From: Candidatus Neomicrothrix sp. UBA6944
Lineage (GTDB): Bacteria; Actinomycetota; Acidimicrobiia; Acidimicrobiales; Poriferisodalaceae
Assembly: GCA_002448715.1 (NCBI GenBank)
Contig: DJZU01000062.1
Coordinates: 6,850-56,208, forward strand
DNA: 49,359 bases
Reading direction: 5' to 3'
Shown here: in pieces, positions 1 through 8,092 of the stretch
How positions within the stretch are numbered: the stretch's first letter is position 1
Layout of the letters: the number at the start of each line of letters is the position of its first letter
Made by a program: the position numbers and the translations under genes
The notes under the pieces: model-generated
Database searches by the model: none
What the model was told of the DNA's origin: nothing
Seen by the model: the letters and a program-made list of their open reading frames with translations, nothing else

Positions 1-111
1 GGTCTCCGTTTAGAGCAACACTTGTTCCATCTGCTCGCCAGCACAGAAGACAGTTCGGAAGGCACCCGTGCTTTTGCCGAAAAGCGGGAACCTCAATGGA
101 AGGGTCGGTGA
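1..111 (+). CDS. Enoyl-CoA hydratase/isomerase (crotonase) family, C-terminal end only
   Basis: The first reading frame is open from the window edge to a TGA at 109-111 and encodes 36 residues. The tail reads ...STEDSSEGTRAFAEKREPQWKGR, which matches the usual crotonase ending (an acidic 'E-D-x-x-E-G' segment, then 'F-x-E-K-R-x-P-x-F/W-K-G'). The catalytic part lies outside the window, so the substrate cannot be guessed. The next gene (alanyl-tRNA editing protein) begins 7 bases after this stop, so the two are probably co-transcribed. The family call rests only on this C-terminal motif and on the similar endings of the three complete crotonases in the window. Confidence 0.7.
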   Translation, partial: GLRLEQHLFHLLASTEDSSEGTRAFAEKREPQWKGR

Positions 112-118
112 GCGGTTC

Positions 119-832
119 GTGACGGAGAAGTTGTATCTAGCTGACGCTGATCTTCGAATGTTCGACGCGACTGTTCAGTCAGTCGATGACAACTTGGTTG
201 AGTTAGACAAGACCGCTTTTTATGTCACCGGCGGCGGGCAACCCCACGACACCGGGCAACTTAGGTGGAGCGACGCTGAGGCCTTGGTCGAAGATGTTCG
301 GACAGTTGAGGGTCGAGTGTGGCATCAACTTACGGGTGATATCCCAAACGTAGGGTCTGAGGTAACTGGGATTGTTGACGACGAACGTCGTCATCAACTG
401 ATGCGAACTCATACGGCGATGCACATTCTTTGCGGTGTGATGTGGCAACGCTGGCAACGCGTCGTGACCGGCGGAAATATGGATACTTTGTCTGGTCGAA
501 TGGACTTCGAGTTAGACGAGTTTCCGGCAGGGTTCGCAGAACAAATCCAAGAATTATGCAACCAAGAAGTAGCAGCGGATCGACCCGTAGCTGTTTCCTT
601 TCTGCATCGTTCCGAAGCGGTTCTCGACCGAGACTTAATTCGCACAAAGGTCAACCTCATACCTGAGGCAGTCGAAGAAATCCGGGTAGTGGACATCGTG
701 GGACTCGACAAACAAGCCGATGGCGGCACCCATGTGGCTTCCACAGGCGAGGTCGGGCGCATTGAGATAACGAAAACAGAGTCAAAGGGACGCGGTTTCA
801 AACGTGTCAGATTCGTCCTCCACGACGACTAG
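119..832 (+). CDS. Stand-alone alanyl-tRNA editing protein (AlaX type)
   Basis: This 237-residue protein is homologous to the editing domain of alanyl-tRNA synthetase and should deacylate Ser-tRNA(Ala) (or Gly-tRNA(Ala)) in trans in the cytoplasm. Visible motifs are 'TAFYVTGGGQPHDTG' near the N-terminus, the zinc-binding HxxxH in 'RTHTAMHIL', and 'DGGTHVASTGEVG' near the C-terminus. In the last motif the synthetase Cys of CGGTH is Asp, a variant also known among free-standing AlaX proteins. The frame is open upstream to a GTG at 68, but the GTG at 119 gives the family-typical beginning M-T-E-K-L-Y-L and follows the upstream crotonase stop. GGTGAG at 107-112 could serve as the ribosome site. 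The gene converges on the cupin gene with 7 bases between stops. Confidence 0.88.
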   Translation: MTEKLYLADADLRMFDATVQSVDDNLVELDKTAFYVTGGGQPHDTGQLRWSDAEALVEDVRTVEGRVWHQLTGDIPNVGSEVTGIVDDERRHQLMRTHTAMHILCGVMWQRWQRVVTGGNMDTLSGRMDFELDEFPAGFAEQIQELCNQEVAADRPVAVSFLHRSEAVLDRDLIRTKVNLIPEAVEEIRVVDIVGLDKQADGGTHVASTGEVGRIEITKTESKGRGFKRVRFVLHDD

Positions 833-839
833 AAGCCTC

Positions 840-1211
840 TTAGGTCCTCCATTGGGATGGATCTAAGTCGTCGGGTAACAATAGGAACAGTGTTGTTGCG
901 TTGTCGGGTCGGAATCTAGATTTGTGTCCTTGGCCTTCAAGGTCATCTGCGAGTAACGCCATTCCAGGACGGATCAAACGCTTATCTCCCTCCCCTGTCT
1001 CAATTTCTACTTCGCCTTGTAGGGGAACGACTATTTGGCGACGGGGCGCGTTATGAAATTCCATATCGACTTCCGGCTGGCGAGTTCTAAAAGTCACACC
1101 GGTCACCGGCAGGATGGGTGTCTCATAGCCTCTGACTTCCTTACTAGAGGGAATCTCAAGGTCTTCAATAACAGTCTTTCCGTTTTCAGTTCGTATCCAC
1201 ACGACGTTCAT
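840..1211 (-). CDS. Small cupin-domain protein
   Basis: This 123-residue protein is a single cupin beta-barrel. The stretch 'APRRQIVVPLQGEVEIETGEGDKRLIRPGMALLADDLEGQGHKSR' (seen in pieces) has the layout of cupin motif 1, a G-x-V-x-I turn, and a G-P/H motif 2 ending in 'GQGHKSR'. Such small cupins are often metal-binding, but here only scattered His residues are visible, so metal binding is uncertain. The open frame extends far upstream on the minus strand. The ATG at 1211 is chosen because AAGGGGA lies just before it and the protein then starts cleanly ('MNVVWIRTENG'). It lies 32 bases downstream of the amidase gene on the same strand and is probably co-transcribed with it. Its function is unknown. 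Confidence 0.75.
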   Translation of the reverse strand: MNVVWIRTENGKTVIEDLEIPSSKEVRGYETPILPVTGVTFRTRQPEVDMEFHNAPRRQIVVPLQGEVEIETGEGDKRLIRPGMALLADDLEGQGHKSRFRPDNATTLFLLLPDDLDPSQWRT

Positions 1212-1243
1212 TTCATATCCCCTTAAATGAGGTAGGTCACGTT

Positions 1244-2584
1244 CTAGGCAAATAACGGGGGTGCGGGCAAATCTCCCCTCGCTCGTTCGTACGCGGCAGA
1301 TATCTGCAAACAAACGGCTTCCTTGCCACCAGCACACGCAATTTGGAGTGACGTAGGGAGTCCTTGATTTGAAATCCCTGAAGGTACCGAGGTCCCACAC
1401 ATCGACAGATAATTAATAGCTCGAGTGAACCGAGCTGGAGTTGATAGCTCATCAGTTTCCGCTAAGGGCGGGGGTAGCATCGGGGTGGTGGGTGTCACAA
1501 GGGCGTCAATGTCCTGCGCCGCCAGCGCGAAGCTTTCTCGGTCGCGATCCCGCTGCAATAACGCTCCTACATACTGGGCGGAAGAGATGTCAGCGCCTGC
1601 TTTGAAACGCGGGCGCACATTTTCGTCAACTAACGAATCTGGATCATCCATCAGTGCACCATGGTGGAAGTAGCCCTCAGCAGTCAAAATTATCGCTGCG
1701 GCTTCCTTCATTTCTTCAAAAGGTTTAGCTGGTTGAAACTGAATAATTTCTGCTCCTAAATCAGCAAGTTGACTAAGAGCGCGGTCGTAGGCATCGAGCT
1801 GTTCAGCTTCGATACCTATGCGCTCTTCATCGGATAAGGAACCGATGCGGGTGCCTGTGATTTCTACTGATAGGTCTAGATTCACGGGATTCGAACACAG
1901 CGCTTCATACATAAGAGCTACGTCCGTTACAGATCGGGCCATCGGGCCAGGGGTATCGAGTGTGTGAGACAACGGGACGATGCCATCTGTGGGCAACAAA
2001 CCCTCTGTTGTCTTAAGGCCGACAATTCCACAAAACGCTGCTGGCAAACGCACGGACCCTCCGGTGTCGGTCCCGATAGCGCATGGAATCATTCCGGAAG
2101 CCACTGCCGCGCCGGATCCGCTGGACGATCCTCCTGGGGTGCGAGCGACTTTCGCATCCCAAGGATTGTGTGGCGTTCCCATCCTTTGGTTAGTGCCCCA
2201 TCCCCCGAAAGCAAATTCGACAGTCTTCGTTTTGCCTATGAGGATTCCCCCTGCTGCTATTAGACGTTGGGCAATTTCTGCGGTGACCTTGGACCGACGC
2301 TCACGCCATTCGGCGCAACCTGCCGCAGTGAGCTTGCCTTCGACGTCGACGATGTCTTTTAAAGCAAAGGGGACACCATGGAAAGGGCCCCTGCGTCTAC
2401 CAGCTTCAAATTCCGCGTTGGCGAGCACAGCCGCTTCTTGAGCTTCTTCTTCGTAAACGGCTTGCCAAGCTTCAATAGTTGGATTCAAAGCGTCAATGGC
2501 TTCGAGGCAGCTAGCAACTGCTTCTGTTGGGCTGAGAGATCCTTCAGCATATTTTTGGTTGAGTTCAACTATTGAATAGCTCAC
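1244..2584 (-). CDS. Amidase of the amidase-signature (GatA-like) family
   Basis: This is a 446-residue amidase-signature hydrolase that should cleave amide (or ester) bonds using a Ser-cisSer-Lys triad. The triad is visible: Lys76 in 'FALKDI', Ser153 in 'GGSSSGSG', and the nucleophile Ser177 in 'GTDTGGSVR'. The spacing matches the family (77 and 24 residues between them). No gatB or gatC lies nearby, so a free-standing amidase is likelier than the tRNA amidotransferase subunit. The frame can extend to 2659, but that would run into the divergent P450 gene. A GTG at 2584 preceded by GGAGAC gives the family-typical start 'SYSIVELNQKY'. The cupin gene follows 32 bases downstream. The substrate is unknown. 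Confidence 0.88.
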   Translation of the reverse strand: MSYSIVELNQKYAEGSLSPTEAVASCLEAIDALNPTIEAWQAVYEEEAQEAAVLANAEFEAGRRRGPFHGVPFALKDIVDVEGKLTAAGCAEWRERRSKVTAEIAQRLIAAGGILIGKTKTVEFAFGGWGTNQRMGTPHNPWDAKVARTPGGSSSGSGAAVASGMIPCAIGTDTGGSVRLPAAFCGIVGLKTTEGLLPTDGIVPLSHTLDTPGPMARSVTDVALMYEALCSNPVNLDLSVEITGTRIGSLSDEERIGIEAEQLDAYDRALSQLADLGAEIIQFQPAKPFEEMKEAAAIILTAEGYFHHGALMDDPDSLVDENVRPRFKAGADISSAQYVGALLQRDRDRESFALAAQDIDALVTPTTPMLPPPLAETDELSTPARFTRAINYLSMCGTSVPSGISNQGLPTSLQIACAGGKEAVCLQISAAYERARGDLPAPPLFA

Positions 2585-2652
2585 TGTTGATCTGTCTCCG
2601 GGATTTGGGGATTTCGTCTCATGGAGAGTCGTATCCATGTAATGCTGGCTCG

Positions 2653-3828
2653 ATGTCATCTGCGCCAGTGGTCAATATTGATCCTGCTGCTTTTTGGGCC
2701 GATCCATACCCGATTCTTGCCGAAATGCGCGCGAACGCGCCTATTTGTTATGTCCCGGAGATCAACGCGACGTTGATTACCCGTCGAGACGACATTCACA
2801 CATGTGAAAAGAATGTCGCAGTGTTCTCTTCAGAACAACCAGGCGGCTTGATGAATGTGCTGATGGGGCGAAACATGATGCGCAAAGACGGCGATGAACA
2901 TCGTGAGGAACGTTTCGTGTACTACCCAACTATTTCGCCTCGAAAAGTGGAGAAAATTTGGGCCAACATGTTCATCGAATTGACTGACTGTGTTCTTGAT
3001 GACTTTGAGTCTTCAGGGTCAACTGATCTCGTGCCCGCTTACGCCACTGCTGTAAGCGGGGAAGCTTTAAAAGCCATCACGGGACTCACCCAGGTCACCC
3101 ATCAGGATTTGGATTCCTGGAGTCAGGCCATGATCGACGGCGTTGCGAACTACACAGGTGACTCTGATATCGAAACAATTTGTAACGAAGCTACCGCTGC
3201 AATCGACGCTGCAATCGATCAGCGTCTACCCGACGTGCAAAAAGATCCTGATGCAAGCCTTTTGTCGGTGATGACGCAGGCCGGTATGTCCGAAGACAAA
3301 GTCAGAGCAAATATCAAATTGACGATTTCTGGTGGCCAAAACGAACCTCGCGACGCCATCGCCGGGGCGATCTGGGCGTTACTGATGCACCCCGAACAGC
3401 TTGACTTGGTTATGTCCGGCGCGGTTTCGTGGCAACAAGTATTTGAGGAATACTGCCGCTGGATTGCTCCTATCGGAATGTCTCCTCGGCGCATCGCCGT
3501 TGACCATTCCTACGGCGGTGTTGACTTCGAAGCCGAAGAACGGATTTTCTTTATGTTCAGTTCGGCTAACAGGGATGAAAGATATTTTTTAGATCCCGAA
3601 CGCTTCGATGTCGCCCGCGACACTGGCGCTGCTCTGACATTCGGGGCTGGACCACATTTTTGTGCTGGAGCTGCAGCCTCGAGAAGTTTGGTCGGTGACG
3701 TCGCCATTCCCAAGATTTTCGAACGTCTTGCGGGACTTCGTTTAGATGATGGTGCTCAGCCGGTTCAATTCGGAGGATGGGCTTTTCGGGGTCCGCTATC
3801 TGTCCCTGTTTCATGGGGTCAGAGTTAA
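2653..3828 (+). CDS. Cytochrome P450
   Basis: This 391-residue soluble bacterial P450 has the heme-binding loop 'FGAGPHFCAG' with the axial Cys at about residue 337. The K-helix ExxR is E266-Y-C-R269, and the I-helix reads 'SGGQNEPRD' at about residues 226-234. That last segment replaces the common A-G-x-D/E-T, as seen in a subset of actinobacterial P450s. It should hydroxylate a hydrophobic substrate with electrons from a ferredoxin or reductase, but no redox partner gene is present here. The open frame starts at 2572; the ATG at 2653 is preferred because it gives 'MSSAPVVNIDPAAFWADPYP' and leaves a 68-base divergent promoter region with the amidase. The 3' end overlaps the convergent gamma-glutamyltransferase gene by 4 bases. 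Confidence 0.92.
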   Translation: MSSAPVVNIDPAAFWADPYPILAEMRANAPICYVPEINATLITRRDDIHTCEKNVAVFSSEQPGGLMNVLMGRNMMRKDGDEHREERFVYYPTISPRKVEKIWANMFIELTDCVLDDFESSGSTDLVPAYATAVSGEALKAITGLTQVTHQDLDSWSQAMIDGVANYTGDSDIETICNEATAAIDAAIDQRLPDVQKDPDASLLSVMTQAGMSEDKVRANIKLTISGGQNEPRDAIAGAIWALLMHPEQLDLVMSGAVSWQQVFEEYCRWIAPIGMSPRRIAVDHSYGGVDFEAEERIFFMFSSANRDERYFLDPERFDVARDTGAALTFGAGPHFCAGAAASRSLVGDVAIPKIFERLAGLRLDDGAQPVQFGGWAFRGPLSVPVSWGQS

Positions 3829-5435
3829 ATAGACTGCACTACTCCGTCGGCAGCAGGGTCGGCTCCACCATCGATTCCATCAGGTCCGACTCTAATTCCA
3901 TGAACCCACGCGAAGTCATGAGTGCGAGGACTTCGGATCACCTCATAGCCTTCACGTTCCAAGGTTTCAGTAACACTCCACGGAATGCCGTTTGAGACGT
4001 CAATCGCGTCGCTCGTACCGGATACACGTGGGGCTGAAACAGCTTCAAGCATGTTCATATCGAAATCGATGCTATTTAAGAGAACTTGAGTGACGCCCAT
4101 CGCTATTTGGGTACCGCCAGGGGCCCCGACGACGTATTTCAAGTGTTCATTGTCAAACACCATCGTTGGGCAAAGCGAACTGAAGCGACTCTTGCCAGCC
4201 GCCAATGAGTCAGCGTTTCCAGGTCGAGGATCGAATACAGCCATGCAGCCGTTGTACATAAATCCCAGTCCATCCGTGATCACCCCGGAAGGCATGCCCA
4301 GCGAGTGGGTCATCGACACAGCATTTCCATCTCGATCCACAACGCAAACGTGCGTCGTATCTCTTGGTTCATAGGAGAGTCGTTCAACAGTCGCTCGATC
4401 ACCAGCCAGAATCATCTGGGCTTGCTCTCGCGCATGGTCTTTCGAGATCAACCATTCAAGTGGAACCTCGAAATGTTCGGGGTCGCCGACGTAATTATCC
4501 TTGTCCGAGGTTGCTCTCTTCATAGCCTCCGTGACGGTTCGAACATATTCGACGCTGTTGTGACCCATGGAACGCAAATCGAAGTTTTCTAGGATGTTGA
4601 GCATCCCAAGCACCATCACTCCCCCACCTGGCGGGTGGTTCGTCGTCACCTCAAGCCCACGATAATTCGACTGAAGTGGCTGATTATGCGTCGTGCGGTA
4701 ACTGGCGAGATCTCGATCATCTAACAATCCCCCGTGGGAGGAAATGTCTTCTGCGATTCTTGCTCCTAATTCGCCGCTGTAAAAAACATCTGCGCCTTCA
4801 GCTGCTATCAGTTGCAGAGTTTTGGCCAAATCATGGTTCGCCACGCGGTCACCGACGCGTTTAAGGGAACCGTCGGAGCGGAAGTAGATTTCGCGTCCAG
4901 TAGCTGAATATCTGAGACGATCGATGTTGTCGGCTCGACCCATGGTCGCTCCTTCAGACCACCACCCGGCTACGTGGGGGCGAACTACGAAACCACTTTC
5001 TGCCCACTCGATCGCTGGACGGACAACTTCGTCCCAATCCTTGGTTCCCCAGGTTGTCTGTGCTTCGAAGTAGGCCTTTAGTGATCCAGGCGTTGCGATG
5101 GCTTGATATCCAACATCGTTAACGTTTCCTTCGAGCACGAACCCGAACCCGTCCCTAGTTTCACCGATGATGATGTCAGCCCATTGGTCTGATCGGGTGT
5201 TGAGAGGCGATTTCGCGTGGAAGTCAATGCACTGGTGAACGCCTCGTTCAGGCAAGTAGATCTGCATGTTGCCGAAGCCTGCTATGCCACACATTTGGGG
5301 GTCGACGACACCCGCTACCAGGCCGCACGCGATCGCTGCATCAACCGCGTTGCCCCCATTTCGTAACACCTCAGCTCCGGCTTCAACCGCCTCAGGTTGA
5401 GCCGCTACGACCATGCCAGCCCGAAGCTCCCCCAT
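3825..5435 (-). CDS. Gamma-glutamyltransferase family protein
   Basis: This 536-residue Ntn-hydrolase matures by self-cleavage before a Thr. The new N-terminal nucleophile is the first Thr of 'DTTHVCVVDRDGNAVS' (about residue 360), which would leave a small subunit of roughly 177 residues. 'RNGGNAVDAAIACG' near the N-terminus and the glycine-rich 'PPGGGVMVLGML' are also family features. Family members hydrolyse or transfer gamma-glutamyl groups, or act on related acylated compounds. Unlike classical periplasmic enzymes, no signal peptide is visible. An upstream ATG at 5504 would overlap the preceding oxidoreductase gene. The ATG at 5435 gives the conserved opening 'GMVVAAQPEAVEAG' and lies 23 bases after that gene's stop, suggesting one operon. 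The precise substrate is not known. Confidence 0.9.
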   Translation of the reverse strand: MGELRAGMVVAAQPEAVEAGAEVLRNGGNAVDAAIACGLVAGVVDPQMCGIAGFGNMQIYLPERGVHQCIDFHAKSPLNTRSDQWADIIIGETRDGFGFVLEGNVNDVGYQAIATPGSLKAYFEAQTTWGTKDWDEVVRPAIEWAESGFVVRPHVAGWWSEGATMGRADNIDRLRYSATGREIYFRSDGSLKRVGDRVANHDLAKTLQLIAAEGADVFYSGELGARIAEDISSHGGLLDDRDLASYRTTHNQPLQSNYRGLEVTTNHPPGGGVMVLGMLNILENFDLRSMGHNSVEYVRTVTEAMKRATSDKDNYVGDPEHFEVPLEWLISKDHAREQAQMILAGDRATVERLSYEPRDTTHVCVVDRDGNAVSMTHSLGMPSGVITDGLGFMYNGCMAVFDPRPGNADSLAAGKSRFSSLCPTMVFDNEHLKYVVGAPGGTQIAMGVTQVLLNSIDFDMNMLEAVSAPRVSGTSDAIDVSNGIPWSVTETLEREGYEVIRSPRTHDFAWVHGIRVGPDGIDGGADPAADGVVQSI

Positions 5436-5458
5436 CGAAGAATCTGCCTGTACTGCGG

Positions 5459-6565
5459 CTATCGATATTCCGGCTTCGCGCCGGGCACTTCGAGAGGCGG
5501 GCATTCCCAGCTAAGCATCTCCGGCAGACACTGTTCAGCGAACAATCTCATTGATGATTCAGCATCGGCAAACGGCATACCGCCATAACTAAAGCCCGGC
5601 ATTATCGCGTTCATGCCGATCATCTTGCGAATATGGTCAAACTTCTCCAAAACTTGTTCGGGAGTGCCCCAGGGCATTAGATCCACAAAATCTTGCGCTG
5701 CGCGATCCGCGCCTTGTTTTTCGATGTAGCTGGTTATCCCGGTGTAGAACTCATACCCCTTAACACCTTCGTGGGGCGCTTTTTGGAACTCGTAATGGCG
5801 CATAACACTCTCGTAGTTTGCCCCTATATATTTTCGCGCCATCTCTTCAGCTCGGTCAGCACTTTCGTCAACGAACACTGAGCCTCCACAAAACGGTGGC
5901 GGTCCGGGTTCCCCGTTAACTTCTTCGAAGACGCGGTTGTATTCCGTGAGGTCTTCTTGGACAACCGTCCAGGGCTTTTGGGGAATCACCAACACTCCGT
6001 ATCCCAGTTGAGCCATCAATGGCATTGATTCGGGAGATACCGCTGCTGCGTAGGATCGACCCCTGAAAGAATGTTGGGGTCGAGGACGAATTTCGCGCAG
6101 CGGCTGTGTCCCGAACTCATTGTCATATTCCATTTTTCCTGAGTCGAGCGCCTCCATGACCAAGCCTGCATAAGACACCAAGCGCTCACGGGAAGAGTTC
6201 ATGTCGACTCTGAAACCTTCATACTCGATGCGAGCCAATCCTCTGCCGATACCAAGGATCATTCTGCCCTCTGACATGGTGTCGAGAAGCGCTATGTCTT
6301 CGGTAATGCGGAGAGGATCATGCCATGGAAGCACAATTACTCCTGTCCCGAGCAGCACGTCGGGGTGTTTGCCTGCCATGTATGACAAGAACTGAACCGG
6401 CTCAGGGCACATGGTGTAATCATCGAAATGGTGTTCGACCGTCCACAGCGATTTGAAACCAAGTTCAACCGCTAAATCACATAGACGAAGTTCTTCTTGG
6501 TAAACCTCGTGGTCGGGCAGCCCGTTGAACGGGTTCTGAAAGACAACTGTGTAGCCGGTATGCAT
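5459..6565 (-). CDS. LLM-class (luciferase-like) flavin/F420 oxidoreductase
   Basis: This 368-residue TIM-barrel protein of the bacterial luciferase-like superfamily uses reduced flavin or coenzyme F420. Family marks are 'FKSLWTVEHHFDDYTMCPEP', 'LGTGVIVLPWHDPLRITEDIALLD' (in pieces) and 'GRMILGIGRG'. The start at 6565 is well supported by AGGGGGT a few bases upstream. It is the first gene of a likely two-gene unit with gamma-glutamyltransferase, and is divergent from the Gfo/Idh/MocA dehydrogenase across a 116-base region. A close paralogue is encoded at 19102-20199 and shares the 'AYAAAVSP' and 'PQKPW' segments and the EHHF motif. The EHHF-type sequences resemble the monooxygenase branch more than the mycobacterial F420 dehydrogenases, but the cofactor cannot be decided here. 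Confidence 0.87.
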   Translation of the reverse strand: MHTGYTVVFQNPFNGLPDHEVYQEELRLCDLAVELGFKSLWTVEHHFDDYTMCPEPVQFLSYMAGKHPDVLLGTGVIVLPWHDPLRITEDIALLDTMSEGRMILGIGRGLARIEYEGFRVDMNSSRERLVSYAGLVMEALDSGKMEYDNEFGTQPLREIRPRPQHSFRGRSYAAAVSPESMPLMAQLGYGVLVIPQKPWTVVQEDLTEYNRVFEEVNGEPGPPPFCGGSVFVDESADRAEEMARKYIGANYESVMRHYEFQKAPHEGVKGYEFYTGITSYIEKQGADRAAQDFVDLMPWGTPEQVLEKFDHIRKMIGMNAIMPGFSYGGMPFADAESSMRLFAEQCLPEMLSWECPPLEVPGAKPEYR

Positions 6566-6665
6566 GATGTACCCCCTAGATGGCGATCCCAGAAAACTAC
6601 ACCCTTTGCATCATCGTCACCCGATCCAAGCGAGTTATATGAACTTGAGTTCTGACGGCTAAGAA

Positions 6666-6683
6666 ATGACAAACTCTTGTCAT
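6666..6683. promoter_or_regulatory. Perfect 7-bp inverted repeat over the start of the Gfo/Idh/MocA gene (candidate operator)
   Basis: ATGACAA and TTGTCAT form a perfect inverted repeat separated by ACTC. The right arm includes the first two bases of the ATG at 6682. A protein bound here would block transcription or translation starting at this gene. No regulator gene is adjacent, so this remains a sequence-only candidate. Confidence 0.4.
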
Positions 6684-7638
6684 GGCGCACCGCGTAGGAG
6701 TAATTGGGCTTGGAACTGTTGGGTCGCGCTTTGTGGACCAGTTCAACTCGCACGACTCATTCGAGTTAGTAGCTGCTTGGGACATAGACCCTGAGGCTCG
6801 TGCAGTCCACAAAAGCAACGTCAGGATTGCTCTCGATGCAGATGCTGTCATAGCGGAGTCTGACTTGATTTACGTGGCGGTACCCCCTCTTCATCATGCT
6901 CAATACGTTCTTGATGGTTTAAAAGCAGAGACAGCAATTTTTTGTGAGAAACCATTAGGAATCGATCTCGATTCCAGTCGGCGACTCGTCGCCGCAGTTG
7001 AACAGAGCGGCCTGCCCGCAGGCGTCAACTTTGTTTTCAGCGCGGCGCCCGCTGCGACCCGGCTCCAGCAAATGCTGATCGACGGGCAGTTGGGGGATTT
7101 GGTTCGCGCTGATCTCAGGTTCCATTTCTCTCAATGGCCACGCGCTTGGCATGACAAAGCCCAATGGTTGCGCTTCAGAGATCAAGGGGGCTGGGTTCGA
7201 GAAGTTGTCTCCCACTTTATTTTCTTGGCCGGTAGGACTCTCGGCAATCTCGAACTGGAGAATAGATTCGTCGACTACGAGGATGGTCCAAATGGGTCCC
7301 TCTGCGAGACAACGGCTCTGGCACATTTTTCAACGCCCTCGATACCCATCTCGTTAGCTGGGACAAGCATCGGCGCAGGACCTGACATCGTCGATTTGAC
7401 AGTGAGAGGCAGCAAGGGGGCTCTGCGTATCTGGGACTGGTATCGACTTCAAACGTCTCGGGAGCCCGACAGTTGGCTAGACGTGTTCTCTTCAACCAGA
7501 GAACAATTGGGTATCGATGCCTATACGGCTCAGTTGGCTCAATTAGATCTGATGATGAAAGGTGCCGAGCACACCATCGCCACCTTTAGAGAAGCGATGC
7601 TCGTTCAAGAATGCGTTGAGTCATTGCTCGATGGTTGA
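6682..7638 (+). CDS. Gfo/Idh/MocA family NAD(P)-dependent oxidoreductase
   Basis: This 318-residue dehydrogenase has an N-terminal Rossmann fold ('VGVIGLGTVGSRF', residues 5-17) and the family signature 'IFCEKPLG' at about residue 90, where the E-K-P loop contacts the nicotinamide. The C-terminal alpha/beta domain contains 'GGWVREVVSHFIFLAG', the usual place for a catalytic His. These enzymes oxidise or reduce sugars, polyols, dihydrodiols or aldehydes; the substrate is not evident. The start at 6682 has no Shine-Dalgarno sequence. A perfect inverted repeat overlaps the ATG, suggesting control by a repressor. Its last 34 bases overlap the convergent VOC gene. Confidence 0.88.
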   Translation: MAHRVGVIGLGTVGSRFVDQFNSHDSFELVAAWDIDPEARAVHKSNVRIALDADAVIAESDLIYVAVPPLHHAQYVLDGLKAETAIFCEKPLGIDLDSSRRLVAAVEQSGLPAGVNFVFSAAPAATRLQQMLIDGQLGDLVRADLRFHFSQWPRAWHDKAQWLRFRDQGGWVREVVSHFIFLAGRTLGNLELENRFVDYEDGPNGSLCETTALAHFSTPSIPISLAGTSIGAGPDIVDLTVRGSKGALRIWDWYRLQTSREPDSWLDVFSSTREQLGIDAYTAQLAQLDLMMKGAEHTIATFREAMLVQECVESLLDG

Positions 7639-8009
7639 TACTCGGGTCGACCAACTACGCAGAATTCTCCACCCTCTGGATCGGCAAGAACCACAGCCAC
7701 AAACCCGAGGTGGCTTGGATCACCTGCCGGAGTGAGCACAGTCGCGCCAAGGGCAACGAGGCGGTCAACTTCGTCAGCTATCTCGTCGACAAAAATATCT
7801 AGATGAACTCGGTTTTTTGATGTTTTAGTTTCCGGAACTTTTTGGAAGGTCAGGTGGTTGATTCCTCGGTCAAGATCCGAACCAGAGACAGTGATGTATG
7901 GGCCTCCATCTCCCTCTTTGTGGGTGAAACCGATCGCTTGCGCCCAAAAATCTGCCAACATTTCTGGGTCAGCACAATCAATCGTCACACCCATAGCTCG
8001 AAGACTCAT
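7605..8009 (-). CDS. VOC (glyoxalase/bleomycin-resistance-like) family protein
   Basis: This 134-residue single-domain protein has the paired beta-alpha-beta-beta-beta units of the vicinal oxygen chelate fold. 'VTIDCADPEMLADFWAQAIG' is the first unit. 'HLDIFVDEIADEVDRLVALGA' starts the second, and 'ADPEGGEFCVV' is the terminal strand with the metal-ligand Glu position. Members bind a metal and act in isomerisation, dioxygenation or resistance; the function here is unknown. A TAGGGT hexamer ends 7 bases before the ATG and no good Shine-Dalgarno is present, so the mRNA may be leaderless. It is divergent from the nitroreductase gene across an inverted repeat, and its 3' end overlaps the Gfo/Idh/MocA gene by 34 bases. 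Confidence 0.82.
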   Translation of the reverse strand: MSLRAMGVTIDCADPEMLADFWAQAIGFTHKEGDGGPYITVSGSDLDRGINHLTFQKVPETKTSKNRVHLDIFVDEIADEVDRLVALGATVLTPAGDPSHLGFVAVVLADPEGGEFCVVGRPEYQPSSNDSTHS

Positions 8010-8016
8010 ATCGGTG

Positions 8017-8022
8017 ACCCTA
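8017..8022 (-). promoter_or_regulatory. -10 element for a probable leaderless VOC transcript
   Basis: On the minus strand TAGGGT fits TANNNT and is followed by exactly 7 bases before the ATG at 8009. Seven other genes in the window show the same geometry. Confidence 0.4.
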
Positions 8023-8024
8023 GA

Positions 8025-8042
8025 CGCTGCTAGCTTGCAGCG
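8025..8042. promoter_or_regulatory. Inverted repeat between divergent VOC and nitroreductase genes
   Basis: CGCTGC and GCAGCG form a perfect 6-bp inverted repeat with a 6-base spacer. It sits two bases upstream of the predicted VOC -10 element and about 50 bases before the nitroreductase start. A regulator bound here could act on both genes. The repeat is too short to be certain by eye. Confidence 0.3.
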
Positions 8043-8092
8043 GGTTTGTTCAATTCGTGTCAGTCTGCTTTAGTGAACTTCGTGGAAGAGAA

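Noticed and set aside
1211..1400. 63-residue N-terminal extension of the cupin protein
   Set aside because: It overlaps the amidase 3' end and lacks similarity, while ATG at 1211 has a good ribosome site.
5436..5504. Longer gamma-glutamyltransferase starting inside the LLM gene
   Set aside because: It would overlap the LLM C-terminus by 46 bases and adds a basic tail not seen in the family.
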